Below, piece after piece: positions 32,400 to 41,629 of a stretch of 64,000 nucleotides of DNA (positions within the stretch are counted from its first letter, which is position 1; every line of letters begins with the position of its first letter). The translations under genes were made by a program, and so were the position numbers. Below the pieces are notes generated by a model. That model did not search any database. It saw only the letters and a program-made list of their open reading frames with translations, and was not told the origin of the DNA. The stretch is from Poindextera sp963706385. GTDB lineage: Bacteria > Pseudomonadota > Alphaproteobacteria > Caulobacterales > Caulobacteraceae. The stretch covers positions 1,984,001-2,048,000 of the forward strand of contig OY970153.1 in assembly GCA_963706385.1 (NCBI GenBank), read 5' to 3'.

Positions 32400-33480
32400 A
32401 CGCGAGGCGGCGAAGGCCGCCTTTCTCAAGCAATGCGGCCTCGGCGAGGCGGTTCGCGAGCCGCTGACCGGCGACGCCTCGACCCGCCGCTACGAGCGCC
32501 TGCGCCGGCCCGGCGGCGCGACGCTGATCTTCATGGACCAGCCGGCCGCGCTGGAGACCGCGCCCTGCCCGCCGAGCGCCACGCCGGACGAGCGCGCCGC
32601 GCTGGGCTACAACGCCAGCGCCCGGCTGGCCGCTGGCCGGATCGAGGCCTTCGTCGCCTGCGCCGGCTATCTGCGCGGCCTGGGCCTGTCGGCGCCTCAA
32701 CTGGTCGCGGCCGACGCGCCGGCGGGCCTGGCGGTGCTGGAAGACCTCGGCGACGACCTCTACGCCCGGTTGATTGAGGCCGGCGCGGCCGAGGCCCCGC
32801 TCTACGAGGCGGCGATCGACGCGCTGATCCGGCTGCACGAGGCTGAGCCGCCGGCGGTGATCGAGGCCGACGGCGCGCGCTGGCCGCTGCTCGGCTACGA
32901 CGAGCTGGCGCTGAAGACCGGCCTGGACATGTTCATCGCCTGGTGGCCGAAATACGCGGGGACGGCGGCCTTCGCGCCCGACGCGGTCGCCGAATGGGAC
33001 AGCCTGTGGGCCCCGATCCGCGCGAGCGGCGCGGCCGGCGCGGCGGTCTTCGCCCACCGCGACTACCATGCCGAGAACCTGATCTGGCGGCCCGAGCGGG
33101 CGGGCGTCGCGCGGGTCGGCCTGTTGGATTTCCAGGACGCGCTGCGCGCTCATCCGGCCTGGGATCTGCTGTCGCTGCTGCAGGACGCCCGCCGCGACGT
33201 GCCGCCCGCGCTGGAGCGGGCGATGCTGGACCGCTACCTGGCCGCCCGGCCCGACCTGGACCGCGAGGCCTTCCTCGCCGACTACGCCGGCCTCGCGGCG
33301 CTGAACGCGGCCCGCATCCTGTTCATCTTCGCCCGTCAGGTCGCCCATTTCGAGCGTCCGCGCTATCGGGCCTTCATGCCCCGGGTCTGGGCCACGCTGG
33401 AGAAGAACCTGACCGCGCCCGGCATGGCGGCGATCCGCGCCTGGTTCGACCGGCATGTCCCCGCCGGAACCCGCAAATGA
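32389..33480 (+). CDS. amgK: Anomeric N-acetylmuramate/N-acetylglucosamine kinase (phosphotransferase)
   Basis: A 363-residue APH-fold kinase. The catalytic loop is HRDYHAENLIW near residue 223, and the metal-binding DFQDA is near 247. The early part reads LTGDASTRRYERL, the typical opening of this group. The gene immediately downstream is a MurU-like nucleotidyltransferase with a 4-bp overlap. This pair is the AmgK-MurU recycling route, which turns recovered MurNAc into UDP-MurNAc and bypasses the fosfomycin-sensitive step. The assignment rests on fold plus context. Confidence 0.88.
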   Translation: MSSEREAAKAAFLKQCGLGEAVREPLTGDASTRRYERLRRPGGATLIFMDQPAALETAPCPPSATPDERAALGYNASARLAAGRIEAFVACAGYLRGLGLSAPQLVAADAPAGLAVLEDLGDDLYARLIEAGAAEAPLYEAAIDALIRLHEAEPPAVIEADGARWPLLGYDELALKTGLDMFIAWWPKYAGTAAFAPDAVAEWDSLWAPIRASGAAGAAVFAHRDYHAENLIWRPERAGVARVGLLDFQDALRAHPAWDLLSLLQDARRDVPPALERAMLDRYLAARPDLDREAFLADYAGLAALNAARILFIFARQVAHFERPRYRAFMPRVWATLEKNLTAPGMAAIRAWFDRHVPAGTRK

Positions 33481-34208
33481 GCGCTTCGACCCCAAAAGAT
33501 GCGCCCAAGACCGCCATGGTGCTGGCCGCCGGGCTCGGCGCGCGGATGCGGCCGCTGAGCGATGCGCGGCCCAAGGCCCTGATCGAGGTCGCCGGCAAGG
33601 CGTTGATCGACCATGCCATCGACCGGCTGATCGAGGTGGGAGTCGAGCGGGCGGTGGTCAATGTCCATGCCTTCGCCGACCAGCTCGAGGCGCATCTGGC
33701 GCGCCGGCGGGACCTTGAAATCCTGATCTCCGACGAGCGCGGCGGCCTCCTGGAGACCGGCGGCGGGCTCAAGCACGCCCGCGCCCTCTTGGGCGAGGCG
33801 CCGATCTGGGTCGCCAACAGCGACTATGTCTGGACCGGCGGCGCGGACGCGGGCCTGGGGCGGCTGGCGCGGACCTGGGACGCGGCGCGGATGGACGCCT
33901 GCGTCATCGTGGTCCCCAAGGATCGCACCCTGGGCTTCGACACGCCCGGCGACTTCTTCGGCGACGCGGATGGGGCGCTGACGCCGCGCGGCGCGGCGAC
34001 AGAGGCGCCGCTGCACGCCTTCGGGCTGCAGATTCTCGATCCCGGGCCGGTCTACGCCGAACCCGCCGAGGTCTTTTCCCTTCGCGACGTCTGGTTCCGC
34101 GCGGCCGCGCGCCGGCGGCTGATCGGGGTGATCCCGGACGGGCTGTGGATGCAGGTCGGCGATCCGGCGTCGCTGAGCCTCGTCGAGGCCCGGTTGGCCG
34201 CGCCGTGA
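33477..34208 (+). CDS. murU: N-acetylmuramate-1-phosphate uridylyltransferase
   Basis: A 243-residue sugar-nucleotide transferase. The signature MVLAAGLGARMRPLSDARPK near residues 14-33 is the nucleotide-binding loop, with AGKALIDHAIDRL following and the metal-binding Asp in VANSDYVW near 119. It is shorter than glucose-1-phosphate transferases and paired with amgK, so it fits MurU. ATG 33477 overlaps the amgK stop (ATGA). Its own end overlaps the GTG of addB. Confidence 0.88.
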   Translation: MSASTPKDAPKTAMVLAAGLGARMRPLSDARPKALIEVAGKALIDHAIDRLIEVGVERAVVNVHAFADQLEAHLARRRDLEILISDERGGLLETGGGLKHARALLGEAPIWVANSDYVWTGGADAGLGRLARTWDAARMDACVIVVPKDRTLGFDTPGDFFGDADGALTPRGAATEAPLHAFGLQILDPGPVYAEPAEVFSLRDVWFRAAARRRLIGVIPDGLWMQVGDPASLSLVEARLAAP

Positions 34209-37200
34209 GCGAGCCCTTCCTCGCGCGGCCGGCGCCTCGCTGGCTGACCATTCCGGCGCATCGCCCGTTCGTCGAGGATCTGGCCGCGGGCCTGATCACC
34301 GCCCTGACCCCGCTCGGACCCGAGGCCCTGTCCGATGCGGTGGTGCTGACCCCCAACCGCCGCGCCGCGCGCGCTCTGGCCGAAGCCTTCGTCGCGGTCG
34401 GCGGCGGGCGGGCGCTCTTGCTGCCGCAGATCCGCGCCCTCGGCGACCTGGACGAGGGCGAGCCGCCGTTCGAGCCGGGCGATTTGGCGCTGGACCTGCC
34501 GCCGGCGATCAGCCCCTGGCGGCGGCGGTTCGAGCTGGCGCGGCTGGTGGCCGACAACGCCCATCTGCTGGAGCGCTCGCTGGACGCCGTCTCGGCGCTG
34601 GAGCTGGCCGACGCCCTGGCCGCCTTCCTGGACAGCCTGGCCATCGAGGAGGCCGCTCCGCCACCGGATCTGGACGACTGGGTCGAGGCCGGGCTGGCGC
34701 GGCACTGGCAGGTCTCGGCCCGGTTCCTGGCCCTGGCGCTGGGGGCCTGGCCGGCGCGGCTGGCCGAGCTGGGCCTGATCGACGTCGCCGCGCGCCGCGT
34801 GGCGTTGCTGCGCGCCCTTGCGGATCGCTGGGCCGCCGAGCCGCCGGCCGGGGCGCTGGTCGCCGCCGGCTCGACCGGCGCCGCGCCGGCCACCGCCGCC
34901 CTGCTGGCGGTGATCGCCCGCGCGCCGAAGGGCTGCGTGGTGCTGCCCGGCCTGGATCAGGACCTGGCCGACGCCGCCTGGGACCAGGTCGACGAACAGC
35001 ACCCGCAAGGCGCGATGAAGCGGCTGCTGGCCGCCGCCGGCGTCGGGCGGCGGGACGTCCTGGCCTGGTCGCCGCCGGCCAGCGGCGATGCGCGGGGTCG
35101 CTGGCGGCGGCGGATCGTCAACGAGGCGCTGCGGCCGGCGCGGGCCACCGCCGACTGGTTGGGCCAGATTACCCGCCTGCGCGAGGAGGGCGCGGCCGAT
35201 GGGGTCGATCCGATCGCCGAGGGGCTGGCCGGCCTGTCGGTGATCGCCGCCCGTGGCGAGGACGAGGCGGCCAGCGTCGCCGCCCTCTTGCTGCGCGAGG
35301 CGCTGGAGACGCCCGGCCGCACCGCAGCCCTGATTACCCCCGACGCGGTGCTGACGCGGCGGGTCTCGGCCCGGCTGGCCCGCTGGGGGATCGTGGTCGA
35401 CTCCTCGGCCGGCGCGCCGCTGGCCGGGTTTCCGGCCGGCGAACTGGCCGGACTGGTCGCCAGGGCCGCCGCCGACCGGATCGATCCGGTCGAGCTGCTG
35501 GCCATCCTCAAGCATCCGATGACGCGGCTGGGTCTCGATCCCGAGCCCCTGGAGACCCGCCGGCGGCTCTTGGAGCGCCACGGCCTGCGCGGGCCCCGGC
35601 CGCGGGACGCGGCCGACGTCGCCCGCCGGCTGGACGGGGCGGCCGAGCGAGCCCCCGGTCTCACCGAAGACCTGGCCGGGGCCCGGGCGCTGTTCGACGC
35701 CCTGACCGCGGCGCTGGGTCTCGCCCGCGCCCCGTTCGCCGCGGGCCAGACCGACGCCGAGCCGGCGGCGCGGGGGTTGGCCCGGGCGGTGGAGGCGCTG
35801 GCCGCCGACGCGTCGGGCGAGGTCGGCGAGCTCTGGGCCGGGGCCGCCGGCGAGGCGCTGGTCGGCCTGCTGAGCGCCCTGATCGACGAGGCCGGCGGCC
35901 TGCCGCCGCTCACCGCGGCCGGCTTCGCCGAGCTGCTGGAGGGTCTGCTGGCCGGCGAGACGGTGCGCGCGGGCGCCGCCAGTCATCCGCGGCTGCGCAT
36001 CCTGGGGGCCATCGAGGCGCGGCTGGTGCGCGCCGACCGGCTGATCCTGGCGGGGCTGGAGGAAGGCGTCTGGCCCGCCGGCGCCCCGGTCGATCCCTTC
36101 CTGTCGCGGCCGATGCGCGCGCTCGCCGGCCTGCCGCCGCCGGAGCGGCGGATCGGGCTCTCGGCCCACGACTTCGCCCAGGCGGCCTGCGCGCCCGACG
36201 TGGTGCTGCTGCATTGCGAACGGCGCGGCGGCGCCCCGGCGGTGGCCTCGCGCTGGCTCTGGCGGCTCAAGACCCTGGCCGAGGGGGCGGGCGCGGACCT
36301 GCCGGCCCGACCGGAGCTGCTGGACTGGGCGCGGGCGCTGGACGCGCCGGCCCTGCCCGCGCCCGCCTCGCTGCGCACCGCGACCCGGCCCCGGCCGACC
36401 CCGCCGGTCGAACTGCGTCCCGACCGTCTGCCGGTGACCGCCGTCGAGCGCTGGGTGCGTGATCCCTATTCGGTCTACGCCCAGCGGATCCTTGGGCTGC
36501 GCCCGCTGGAGCGGCCGGACGAGCCGGTCGAGGCCCGTATCCGCGGCACGGCGATCCACAAGGCCTTCGAGCGGTTCGCGCGCGAACGTCCCGGCGCGCT
36601 GGGCCCGGCCGACGAGGCGGTGTTCGCCGAGTTGCTGATCGAGGAGCTCGCCGCCGCGGGGATGCCCGAGGCGCGCCTGACCCGCGAGCGGGCGTTGGCC
36701 CGCAATGTCGCCCCCTGGGTGGTGGGTTTCGAGCGCCGCCGGCGCGAGGGCGCGCGGCTGTTGATCGAGCGGTCGGGCAGCCACGCCTTCGCCACCGCGC
36801 GCGGCGTCTTCACCCTGACCGCCAAGGCCGACCGCATCGAACTGCGCGCCGACGGCGCCGACATCCTCGACTTCAAGACCGGCGCGGCGCCCTCCCGGCG
36901 CCAGGTCGAAAGCGGGCTGTCGCCCCAGCTCACCCTGACCGCCGCCATCCTGCGCCATGGCGGCTTCGAGGGCCTCGGCGAGGTGGCGCCGCGCGAGCTG
37001 GTCTATGTCCGCGTCAGCGGCGGACGCGAACCGGGAGCGGAGATCGTGCGCGCGGCGGGGGCCGAGAGCCTGGACCTGGCGCTGCATGCGCTGGAGGGGC
37101 TGAAGCGGCGGGTGGCGGCGTTCGAGCAGCGCTCGATGGCCTACGTCTCCTGGGCCGCGCCGCAGTTCATCGGCCGGTTCGAGGGCGACTACGACCACCT

Positions 37201-37258
37201 CGCCCGGCTGTGGGAATGGCATGTGATCGGCGAAGGCGACGAAGGGGACGGCGAATGA
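34205..37258 (+). CDS. addB: Double-strand break repair protein AddB (alphaproteobacterial type)
   Basis: A 1017-residue partner of AddA in the helicase-nuclease that resects DNA ends for RecA. The N-terminus has VLTPNRRAARALAEAF rather than a classical Walker A, as in the alphaproteobacterial AddB group. The C-terminal nuclease domain begins near residue 745 (LPVTAVERWVRDPYSVYA) and has ILDFKTGAAPS with the Asp and Lys catalytic residues near 890. Start is GTG 34205, overlapping the murU stop by 4 bp. The end overlaps addA by 4 bp. The 1000-residue minus-strand frame opposite is a shadow. Confidence 0.95.
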   Translation: MSEPFLARPAPRWLTIPAHRPFVEDLAAGLITALTPLGPEALSDAVVLTPNRRAARALAEAFVAVGGGRALLLPQIRALGDLDEGEPPFEPGDLALDLPPAISPWRRRFELARLVADNAHLLERSLDAVSALELADALAAFLDSLAIEEAAPPPDLDDWVEAGLARHWQVSARFLALALGAWPARLAELGLIDVAARRVALLRALADRWAAEPPAGALVAAGSTGAAPATAALLAVIARAPKGCVVLPGLDQDLADAAWDQVDEQHPQGAMKRLLAAAGVGRRDVLAWSPPASGDARGRWRRRIVNEALRPARATADWLGQITRLREEGAADGVDPIAEGLAGLSVIAARGEDEAASVAALLLREALETPGRTAALITPDAVLTRRVSARLARWGIVVDSSAGAPLAGFPAGELAGLVARAAADRIDPVELLAILKHPMTRLGLDPEPLETRRRLLERHGLRGPRPRDAADVARRLDGAAERAPGLTEDLAGARALFDALTAALGLARAPFAAGQTDAEPAARGLARAVEALAADASGEVGELWAGAAGEALVGLLSALIDEAGGLPPLTAAGFAELLEGLLAGETVRAGAASHPRLRILGAIEARLVRADRLILAGLEEGVWPAGAPVDPFLSRPMRALAGLPPPERRIGLSAHDFAQAACAPDVVLLHCERRGGAPAVASRWLWRLKTLAEGAGADLPARPELLDWARALDAPALPAPASLRTATRPRPTPPVELRPDRLPVTAVERWVRDPYSVYAQRILGLRPLERPDEPVEARIRGTAIHKAFERFARERPGALGPADEAVFAELLIEELAAAGMPEARLTRERALARNVAPWVVGFERRRREGARLLIERSGSHAFATARGVFTLTAKADRIELRADGADILDFKTGAAPSRRQVESGLSPQLTLTAAILRHGGFEGLGEVAPRELVYVRVSGGREPGAEIVRAAGAESLDLALHALEGLKRRVAAFEQRSMAYVSWAAPQFIGRFEGDYDHLARLWEWHVIGEGDEGDGE

Positions 37259-40200
37259 GCCCCGCGGCCCGCCGCCCGCCGGCCGATCCTCAGGTCGCCG
37301 CCTCCGATCCGGCCCGCTCGGTGTTCGTCACCGCCAACGCCGGCTCGGGCAAGACCTCGACCCTGGTCAAGCGGGTCGCGCGGCTGTTGCTGCGCGGGGC
37401 GGCGCCGGAGACCATCCTGTGCGTGACCTACACCAAGGCCGCCGCCGCCGAGATGCAGCGCCGGCTGTTCGACGTGCTGGGCGGCTGGGCGGTGATGGAG
37501 GATGCGCCTCTGGCGGCAAAACTGGCCGAGCTCGACGAGCATCCGGCCGATCTGTCCGACGCCCGCGCCCTGTTCGCCCGCGCGCTGGAGACCCCGGGCG
37601 GCCTGAAGATCCAGACCATCCACGCCTTCTGCGAGAAGCTGTTGCGTCGGTTTCCGCTCGAGGCGGGGGTTTCGCCCGGCTTTCGGGTGCTGGAGGACGC
37701 CGCGGCGCGGGAGATCTCGGCCAAGGCGCGCGACGATGTCGCCCACCTCGCCCTGGCGAACCAGGACGGGCCGATCGGCGAGGCCTACGCGCATTTTTCG
37801 GTCCAGCTCGACTGGGCCTCGTTCAACGCCATGTTCGCCACCTTCGAGGCCCGGCGCGCGGCGATCGCGGCCTATATCGACGCCTGCCCGGATGGCCCCG
37901 AGGCCGATACGTGGCGCCGGTGCGGCTTTGGGGCCCCGGTCGAGTCCGGCCAAATCGAAGCTCAAGCCGTCGCCGGCGTCGACTGGAGCGGTTGGCGGAT
38001 CGCCGCCGAGGCGCTGGCGTTAGGCACACAGGCGAGCGATCAGCCGCTCGGCGCGGCCATGCGGGCGATGGGGCCACACAGCGCTTTCGCCGATATCTGG
38101 GGCCTGTTCAGCACCCAGTCCGGCAAGCCCAGGGCGCGCCTGGCGACCAACGGCGTCGATGCGGCCGCCAAAGCCTGGCTCGCGGCCGAACAACAGCGCC
38201 TGTTGGAGGCGGCGGAACGCGTCAAGGCCGCCCGCGTCGCCTCGGACACCATCCGCGCGCTGCGGCTCGCCACGGCCTATGCGGTTCTCTACCAGGGGGC
38301 CAAGAGCGCCGGCGGCGGGCTCGACTTCGGCGACCTGATCGCGCGCACCCACCAGCTTCTGACCGTCAAGGCCGACGCGGCCTGGGTGCTCTACAAGCTG
38401 GACGGCGGGATCGAGCACGTGCTGCTCGACGAGGCCCAGGACACCGCGCCCGACCAGTGGGACATCCTGCACGCCCTGACCGAGGAGTTCTTCGCCGGGG
38501 CGAGCGCGCGGGCGGCCGACGAGCGCACCGTCTTCGCGGTCGGCGACGAGAAGCAGTCGATCTATTCCTTCCAGGGCGCCGAGCCGGAACGGTTCATCCG
38601 CGAGGCGGGCGCCTTCCGCGCCCTGATCGAGGGGGCGGGCCGAGGCTTCGACGACGTGCCGCTGGTCGAAAGCTGGCGTTCGACGCCGGAGGTGCTCGAG
38701 TTCGTCGATGCGGTGTTCGCCGACGACGAGGCGCGGGCGGCTCTCACCCCTGGCGCGCCAGCGGACGCCGAGCCGATAGTCCACATCTCCATGCGTAAAA
38801 AAGATCCTGGCGCGGTGGATTTCTGGCCGCTGGAGGAGAGCGAGCCCGACGCCGAGGTCGATCCTTGGGCGCCGGTCGACCAGGAGCCGACTGAGAGCGC
38901 CAACAAGAAGCTCGCCCGACGCATCGCCCGGGCGGTGAAGGCGACGGTGGAGCGGCGAGCGGCGGTGTTCGACCGCGAGACCAAGGATTGGCGCCCGGCG
39001 CGCTACGGCGACGTCCTGATCCTGGTGCGCCGGCGCAAGGCGCTGTTCCATGAGATCATCCGGGCGCTGAAGCGCGAGGGCGTGGCGGTCGGCGGGGCCG
39101 ATCGGCTGACCCTGTCCGAGCACGTGGTGTTCCAGGACCTGATGGCGCTCGGCCGCTTCGCCCGCTTCACCGCCGACGACCTGACGCTCGCGGCCCTGTT
39201 GCGCGGCCCGTTCTGCGACGTGAGCGAGGAGAGCCTGTTCGACCTGGCCCACGACCGCGCCGGATCGCTGTGGGCGACCTTGGTCCGGCGGGCGGACGAG
39301 CGGGCCGAGTGGGGTGAGGCGCGCGGCTTCCTCGGCTGGGCGATCGAGGCGGCCGCGGCCCGCCCGCCGTTCGACTTCTACGCCCGCGTGCTGAGCCGGC
39401 TGGACGCCGCCGGCCGCTCGATGCGGACGCGGATGTTGACCAGGCTTGGCCGCGAGGCGGAGGATGCGCTGGACGCCTTCCTGGGCGAGGCGCTGGCGGC
39501 CGAGCAGCGGGGGGTGCGCGACCTGGAGCGCTTCCTGGCCCAGATGGCGGCCAGCGAGATCGAGGTCAAACGCGAGCAAGACGATCGTCCCGGCCCGGCC
39601 GGCGGCGAGGTGCGGGTGATGACCGCCCACGGCGCCAAGGGGCTGGAGGCACCGATCGTCATCCTGCCCGACACCACCACCCGCGCGGCGAGCCAGGGCG
39701 GACCGCTGCTGGACGCCGAGGGCGGCGGGTTCCTCTGGGCGCCGCGCAAGGCCGACGACTGCCCGGCCTCGGCCTCGGCCCGCGCGCGGCGCGACCAGGC
39801 GGCGGCCGATGAGAGCCTGCGCCTGCTCTATGTCGCCCTGACCCGCGCGCGCGACCGGCTGATCATCTGCGGGGTCCGCGTCCGCGAGGCCAACTACGCC
39901 GGGAGTTGGCATGAGGTCACGAGCCGCGCCCTGGCCCGCGAACACATCGCCGCCAACACCCGCATGACGGCCGAGGGCGACGCGCAGATCACCCGCTACG
40001 GCTTCGATCCGCGCGCCGTCGAGGCGCCCGCCGCCATCGGGCCCGCGCCCGCGCCCCTACCGAACTGGGCGGACCGGTTCGCGCCCGCCGAGCCGGCCGC
40101 GCTGCGCTACGCCTCGCCCTCGAGCCTGGCCGAATCCGAGCGCGGCCCCGCGCCCTCGCCGCTGGCCGAACGCCAGGGCCTGGGCCGGTTCCGACGCGGA

Positions 40201-40704
40201 CTGATCGTCCATCGCCTATTGCAGCTCTTGCCCGACCTGCCGACTTCTGGGCGACGCGCGGCGGCCGCCGCGCTGCTGGCGCGCGAGATCGACCTGACGG
40301 CGGCCCAACGCGAGGAAATGGCGGCCGCGGCCCTGGCGGTGCTGGAGGACGGGCGGTTCGCCGCGGTGTTCGGACCCGGCTCGCGGGCGGAGGCGGCGGT
40401 GGCCGGAGCGGCCGCGGGGCTGCCGGCGGGCCTGGCGGTCTCGGGTCGGGTCGACCGGCTGCTGGTCGAGCCGGACCGGGTGCTGGTGGTGGACTTCAAG
40501 ACCAACCGCCCCGCGCCGGAGCGGATCGAGGACGCCGATCCGGCCTACCTGACCCAGATGGCGGTCTATGCCGCGGTGCTGGCCGAGATCTTCCCGGGCC
40601 GGCGGATCGAGGCGGCCCTGGTGTGGACCGATGGGCCCAAGCTGACGCCGCTGTCAGAAAACATCGTGGCCGAGACACTGGCCCGGCTGCGCGCGGAGCG
40701 TTGA
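37255..40704 (+). CDS. addA: Double-strand break repair helicase AddA
   Basis: An 1149-residue UvrD-like helicase-nuclease. Helicase motif I is VTANAGSGKTSTLVKRV near residue 24, motif Ia TYTKAAAAEM near 58, motif II LLDEAQDTAPDQW near 394 and motif III GDEKQSIYSFQGA near 425. Motifs V and VI are VMTAHGAKGLEAPIV near 785 and LLYVALTRARDRL near 860. The C-terminal nuclease motif is VLVVDFKTNRPAP near 1080. Complete and of normal length. Overlaps addB by 4 bp and is followed by trxA. Confidence 0.97.
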   Translation: MSPAARRPPADPQVAASDPARSVFVTANAGSGKTSTLVKRVARLLLRGAAPETILCVTYTKAAAAEMQRRLFDVLGGWAVMEDAPLAAKLAELDEHPADLSDARALFARALETPGGLKIQTIHAFCEKLLRRFPLEAGVSPGFRVLEDAAAREISAKARDDVAHLALANQDGPIGEAYAHFSVQLDWASFNAMFATFEARRAAIAAYIDACPDGPEADTWRRCGFGAPVESGQIEAQAVAGVDWSGWRIAAEALALGTQASDQPLGAAMRAMGPHSAFADIWGLFSTQSGKPRARLATNGVDAAAKAWLAAEQQRLLEAAERVKAARVASDTIRALRLATAYAVLYQGAKSAGGGLDFGDLIARTHQLLTVKADAAWVLYKLDGGIEHVLLDEAQDTAPDQWDILHALTEEFFAGASARAADERTVFAVGDEKQSIYSFQGAEPERFIREAGAFRALIEGAGRGFDDVPLVESWRSTPEVLEFVDAVFADDEARAALTPGAPADAEPIVHISMRKKDPGAVDFWPLEESEPDAEVDPWAPVDQEPTESANKKLARRIARAVKATVERRAAVFDRETKDWRPARYGDVLILVRRRKALFHEIIRALKREGVAVGGADRLTLSEHVVFQDLMALGRFARFTADDLTLAALLRGPFCDVSEESLFDLAHDRAGSLWATLVRRADERAEWGEARGFLGWAIEAAAARPPFDFYARVLSRLDAAGRSMRTRMLTRLGREAEDALDAFLGEALAAEQRGVRDLERFLAQMAASEIEVKREQDDRPGPAGGEVRVMTAHGAKGLEAPIVILPDTTTRAASQGGPLLDAEGGGFLWAPRKADDCPASASARARRDQAAADESLRLLYVALTRARDRLIICGVRVREANYAGSWHEVTSRALAREHIAANTRMTAEGDAQITRYGFDPRAVEAPAAIGPAPAPLPNWADRFAPAEPAALRYASPSSLAESERGPAPSPLAERQGLGRFRRGLIVHRLLQLLPDLPTSGRRAAAAALLAREIDLTAAQREEMAAAALAVLEDGRFAAVFGPGSRAEAAVAGAAAGLPAGLAVSGRVDRLLVEPDRVLVVDFKTNRPAPERIEDADPAYLTQMAVYAAVLAEIFPGRRIEAALVWTDGPKLTPLSENIVAETLARLRAER

Positions 40705-40774
40705 TCTGCTCCACCCCCGCGCCTAGATTCGACGGTGAACGCGCGGGCTGATTCCGCGCGAAGGAGCTTTCTTC

Positions 40775-41113
40775 ATGAGCACCGTCAAGGTCACCGACGA
40801 ATCCTTCGAGCGCGACGTCCTGCGGGCCGACAAGCCGGTGCTGGTCGATTTCTGGGCCGAATGGTGCGGCCCGTGCAAGCAGATCGCCCCGGCGCTGGAA
40901 CAGATCGCCGAGGAACTGGCCGATCAGGTCACCGTCGCCAAGCTGAACATCGAGGACAGCCCGACCACGCCCTCGCGCTACGGCGTGCGCGGCATTCCGA
41001 CCATGATGCTGTTCCGCGGCGGGCAGATGGCCTCAATGAAGGTCGGCGCCATGCCCAAGCAGAAGATCCTCGAGTGGCTCAGCGAGACCGGCGTCCAGGC
41101 CGCGAGCGCCTGA
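40775..41113 (+). CDS. trxA: Thioredoxin
   Basis: A 112-residue thioredoxin with active site WCGPCK (Cys31, Cys34), the cis-proline loop RGIPTMMLF near residue 75 and normal length. It reduces cytoplasmic disulfides, including ribonucleotide reductase. Position just behind addA is the common alphaproteobacterial arrangement. A short GAGCGC..GCGCTC dyad overlaps its stop at 41103-41121. Confidence 0.97.
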   Translation: MSTVKVTDESFERDVLRADKPVLVDFWAEWCGPCKQIAPALEQIAEELADQVTVAKLNIEDSPTTPSRYGVRGIPTMMLFRGGQMASMKVGAMPKQKILEWLSETGVQAASA

Positions 41114-41121
41114 AGCGCTCG
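41103..41121. terminator. Possible short bidirectional hairpin between trxA and the FKBP gene
   Basis: GAGCGC and GCGCTC pair around a CTGAA loop at the trxA stop, between convergent genes. The stem is short and no T-run follows, so the call is weak. Confidence 0.25.
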
Positions 41122-41124
41122 ACC

Positions 41125-41607
41125 CTATCCCCCGCCGCCGGCCGGATGTGGCAGCACGCCCAGGAGCTGGATGCGGAAGATCAGGACGCTATTGGCCGGG
41201 ATCGGACCCTTGTCCTCGCCGCCATAGCCGAGGGACGGGGGAACGTAGAGGATCCACTCGTCACCCGGCCGCATCAGCTGAAGGGCCTCGACCCAGCCCT
41301 GGACCAGTCCATCCAGCGGGAAATCGGCCGGCTCGCCGCGCTGGAACGAGGAGTCGAAGATGGCCCCCGAAACCAGCTTGCCTTCATAGTGGACCTTGAC
41401 CTCGTCCGAGAGGCGCGGATGCGGTCCGCTCGCGGGCCCGGAGGCGATGATCTTGTATTCCAGGCCCGAAGGCAGGGTGACCACGCCGGGCTGTTTGGCG
41501 TTGGCCGCCATGAAGGCCTGGGCGGCGGCGAGATCGCCGCCCTTGGCGGGCTTGGGCGCGCAGGCGCCCAGCGCCAGCGTCAGGCAAAGGACGGTCAGGG
41601 CTTTCAT
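41125..41607 (-). CDS. FKBP-type peptidyl-prolyl isomerase, lipoprotein
   Basis: A 160-residue envelope isomerase that helps protein folding. ATG 41607 begins a lipoprotein signal with lipobox LALGAC, so the mature protein would be anchored at that Cys. The FKBP core is seen as DEVKVHYEGKLVSGAIFDSS, LDGLVQGWVEALQLM, PPSLGYG and NSVLIFRIQLL. An in-frame ATG six codons earlier (41625) is less likely because the signal begins at MKALTVLCL. Convergent with trxA and directly downstream of the threonine dehydratase gene. Confidence 0.93.
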   Translation of the reverse strand: MKALTVLCLTLALGACAPKPAKGGDLAAAQAFMAANAKQPGVVTLPSGLEYKIIASGPASGPHPRLSDEVKVHYEGKLVSGAIFDSSFQRGEPADFPLDGLVQGWVEALQLMRPGDEWILYVPPSLGYGGEDKGPIPANSVLIFRIQLLGVLPHPAGGGG

Positions 41608-41629
41608 CGGCTGTTCCATGCGCATGGGG

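Noticed and set aside
34052..37222. Minus-strand open frame of more than 1000 codons opposite addB
   Set aside because: It lies wholly over a clear AddB coding sequence, has Gly/Arg/Gln/Asp-rich shadow composition and shows no domain. High GC keeps antisense frames open.
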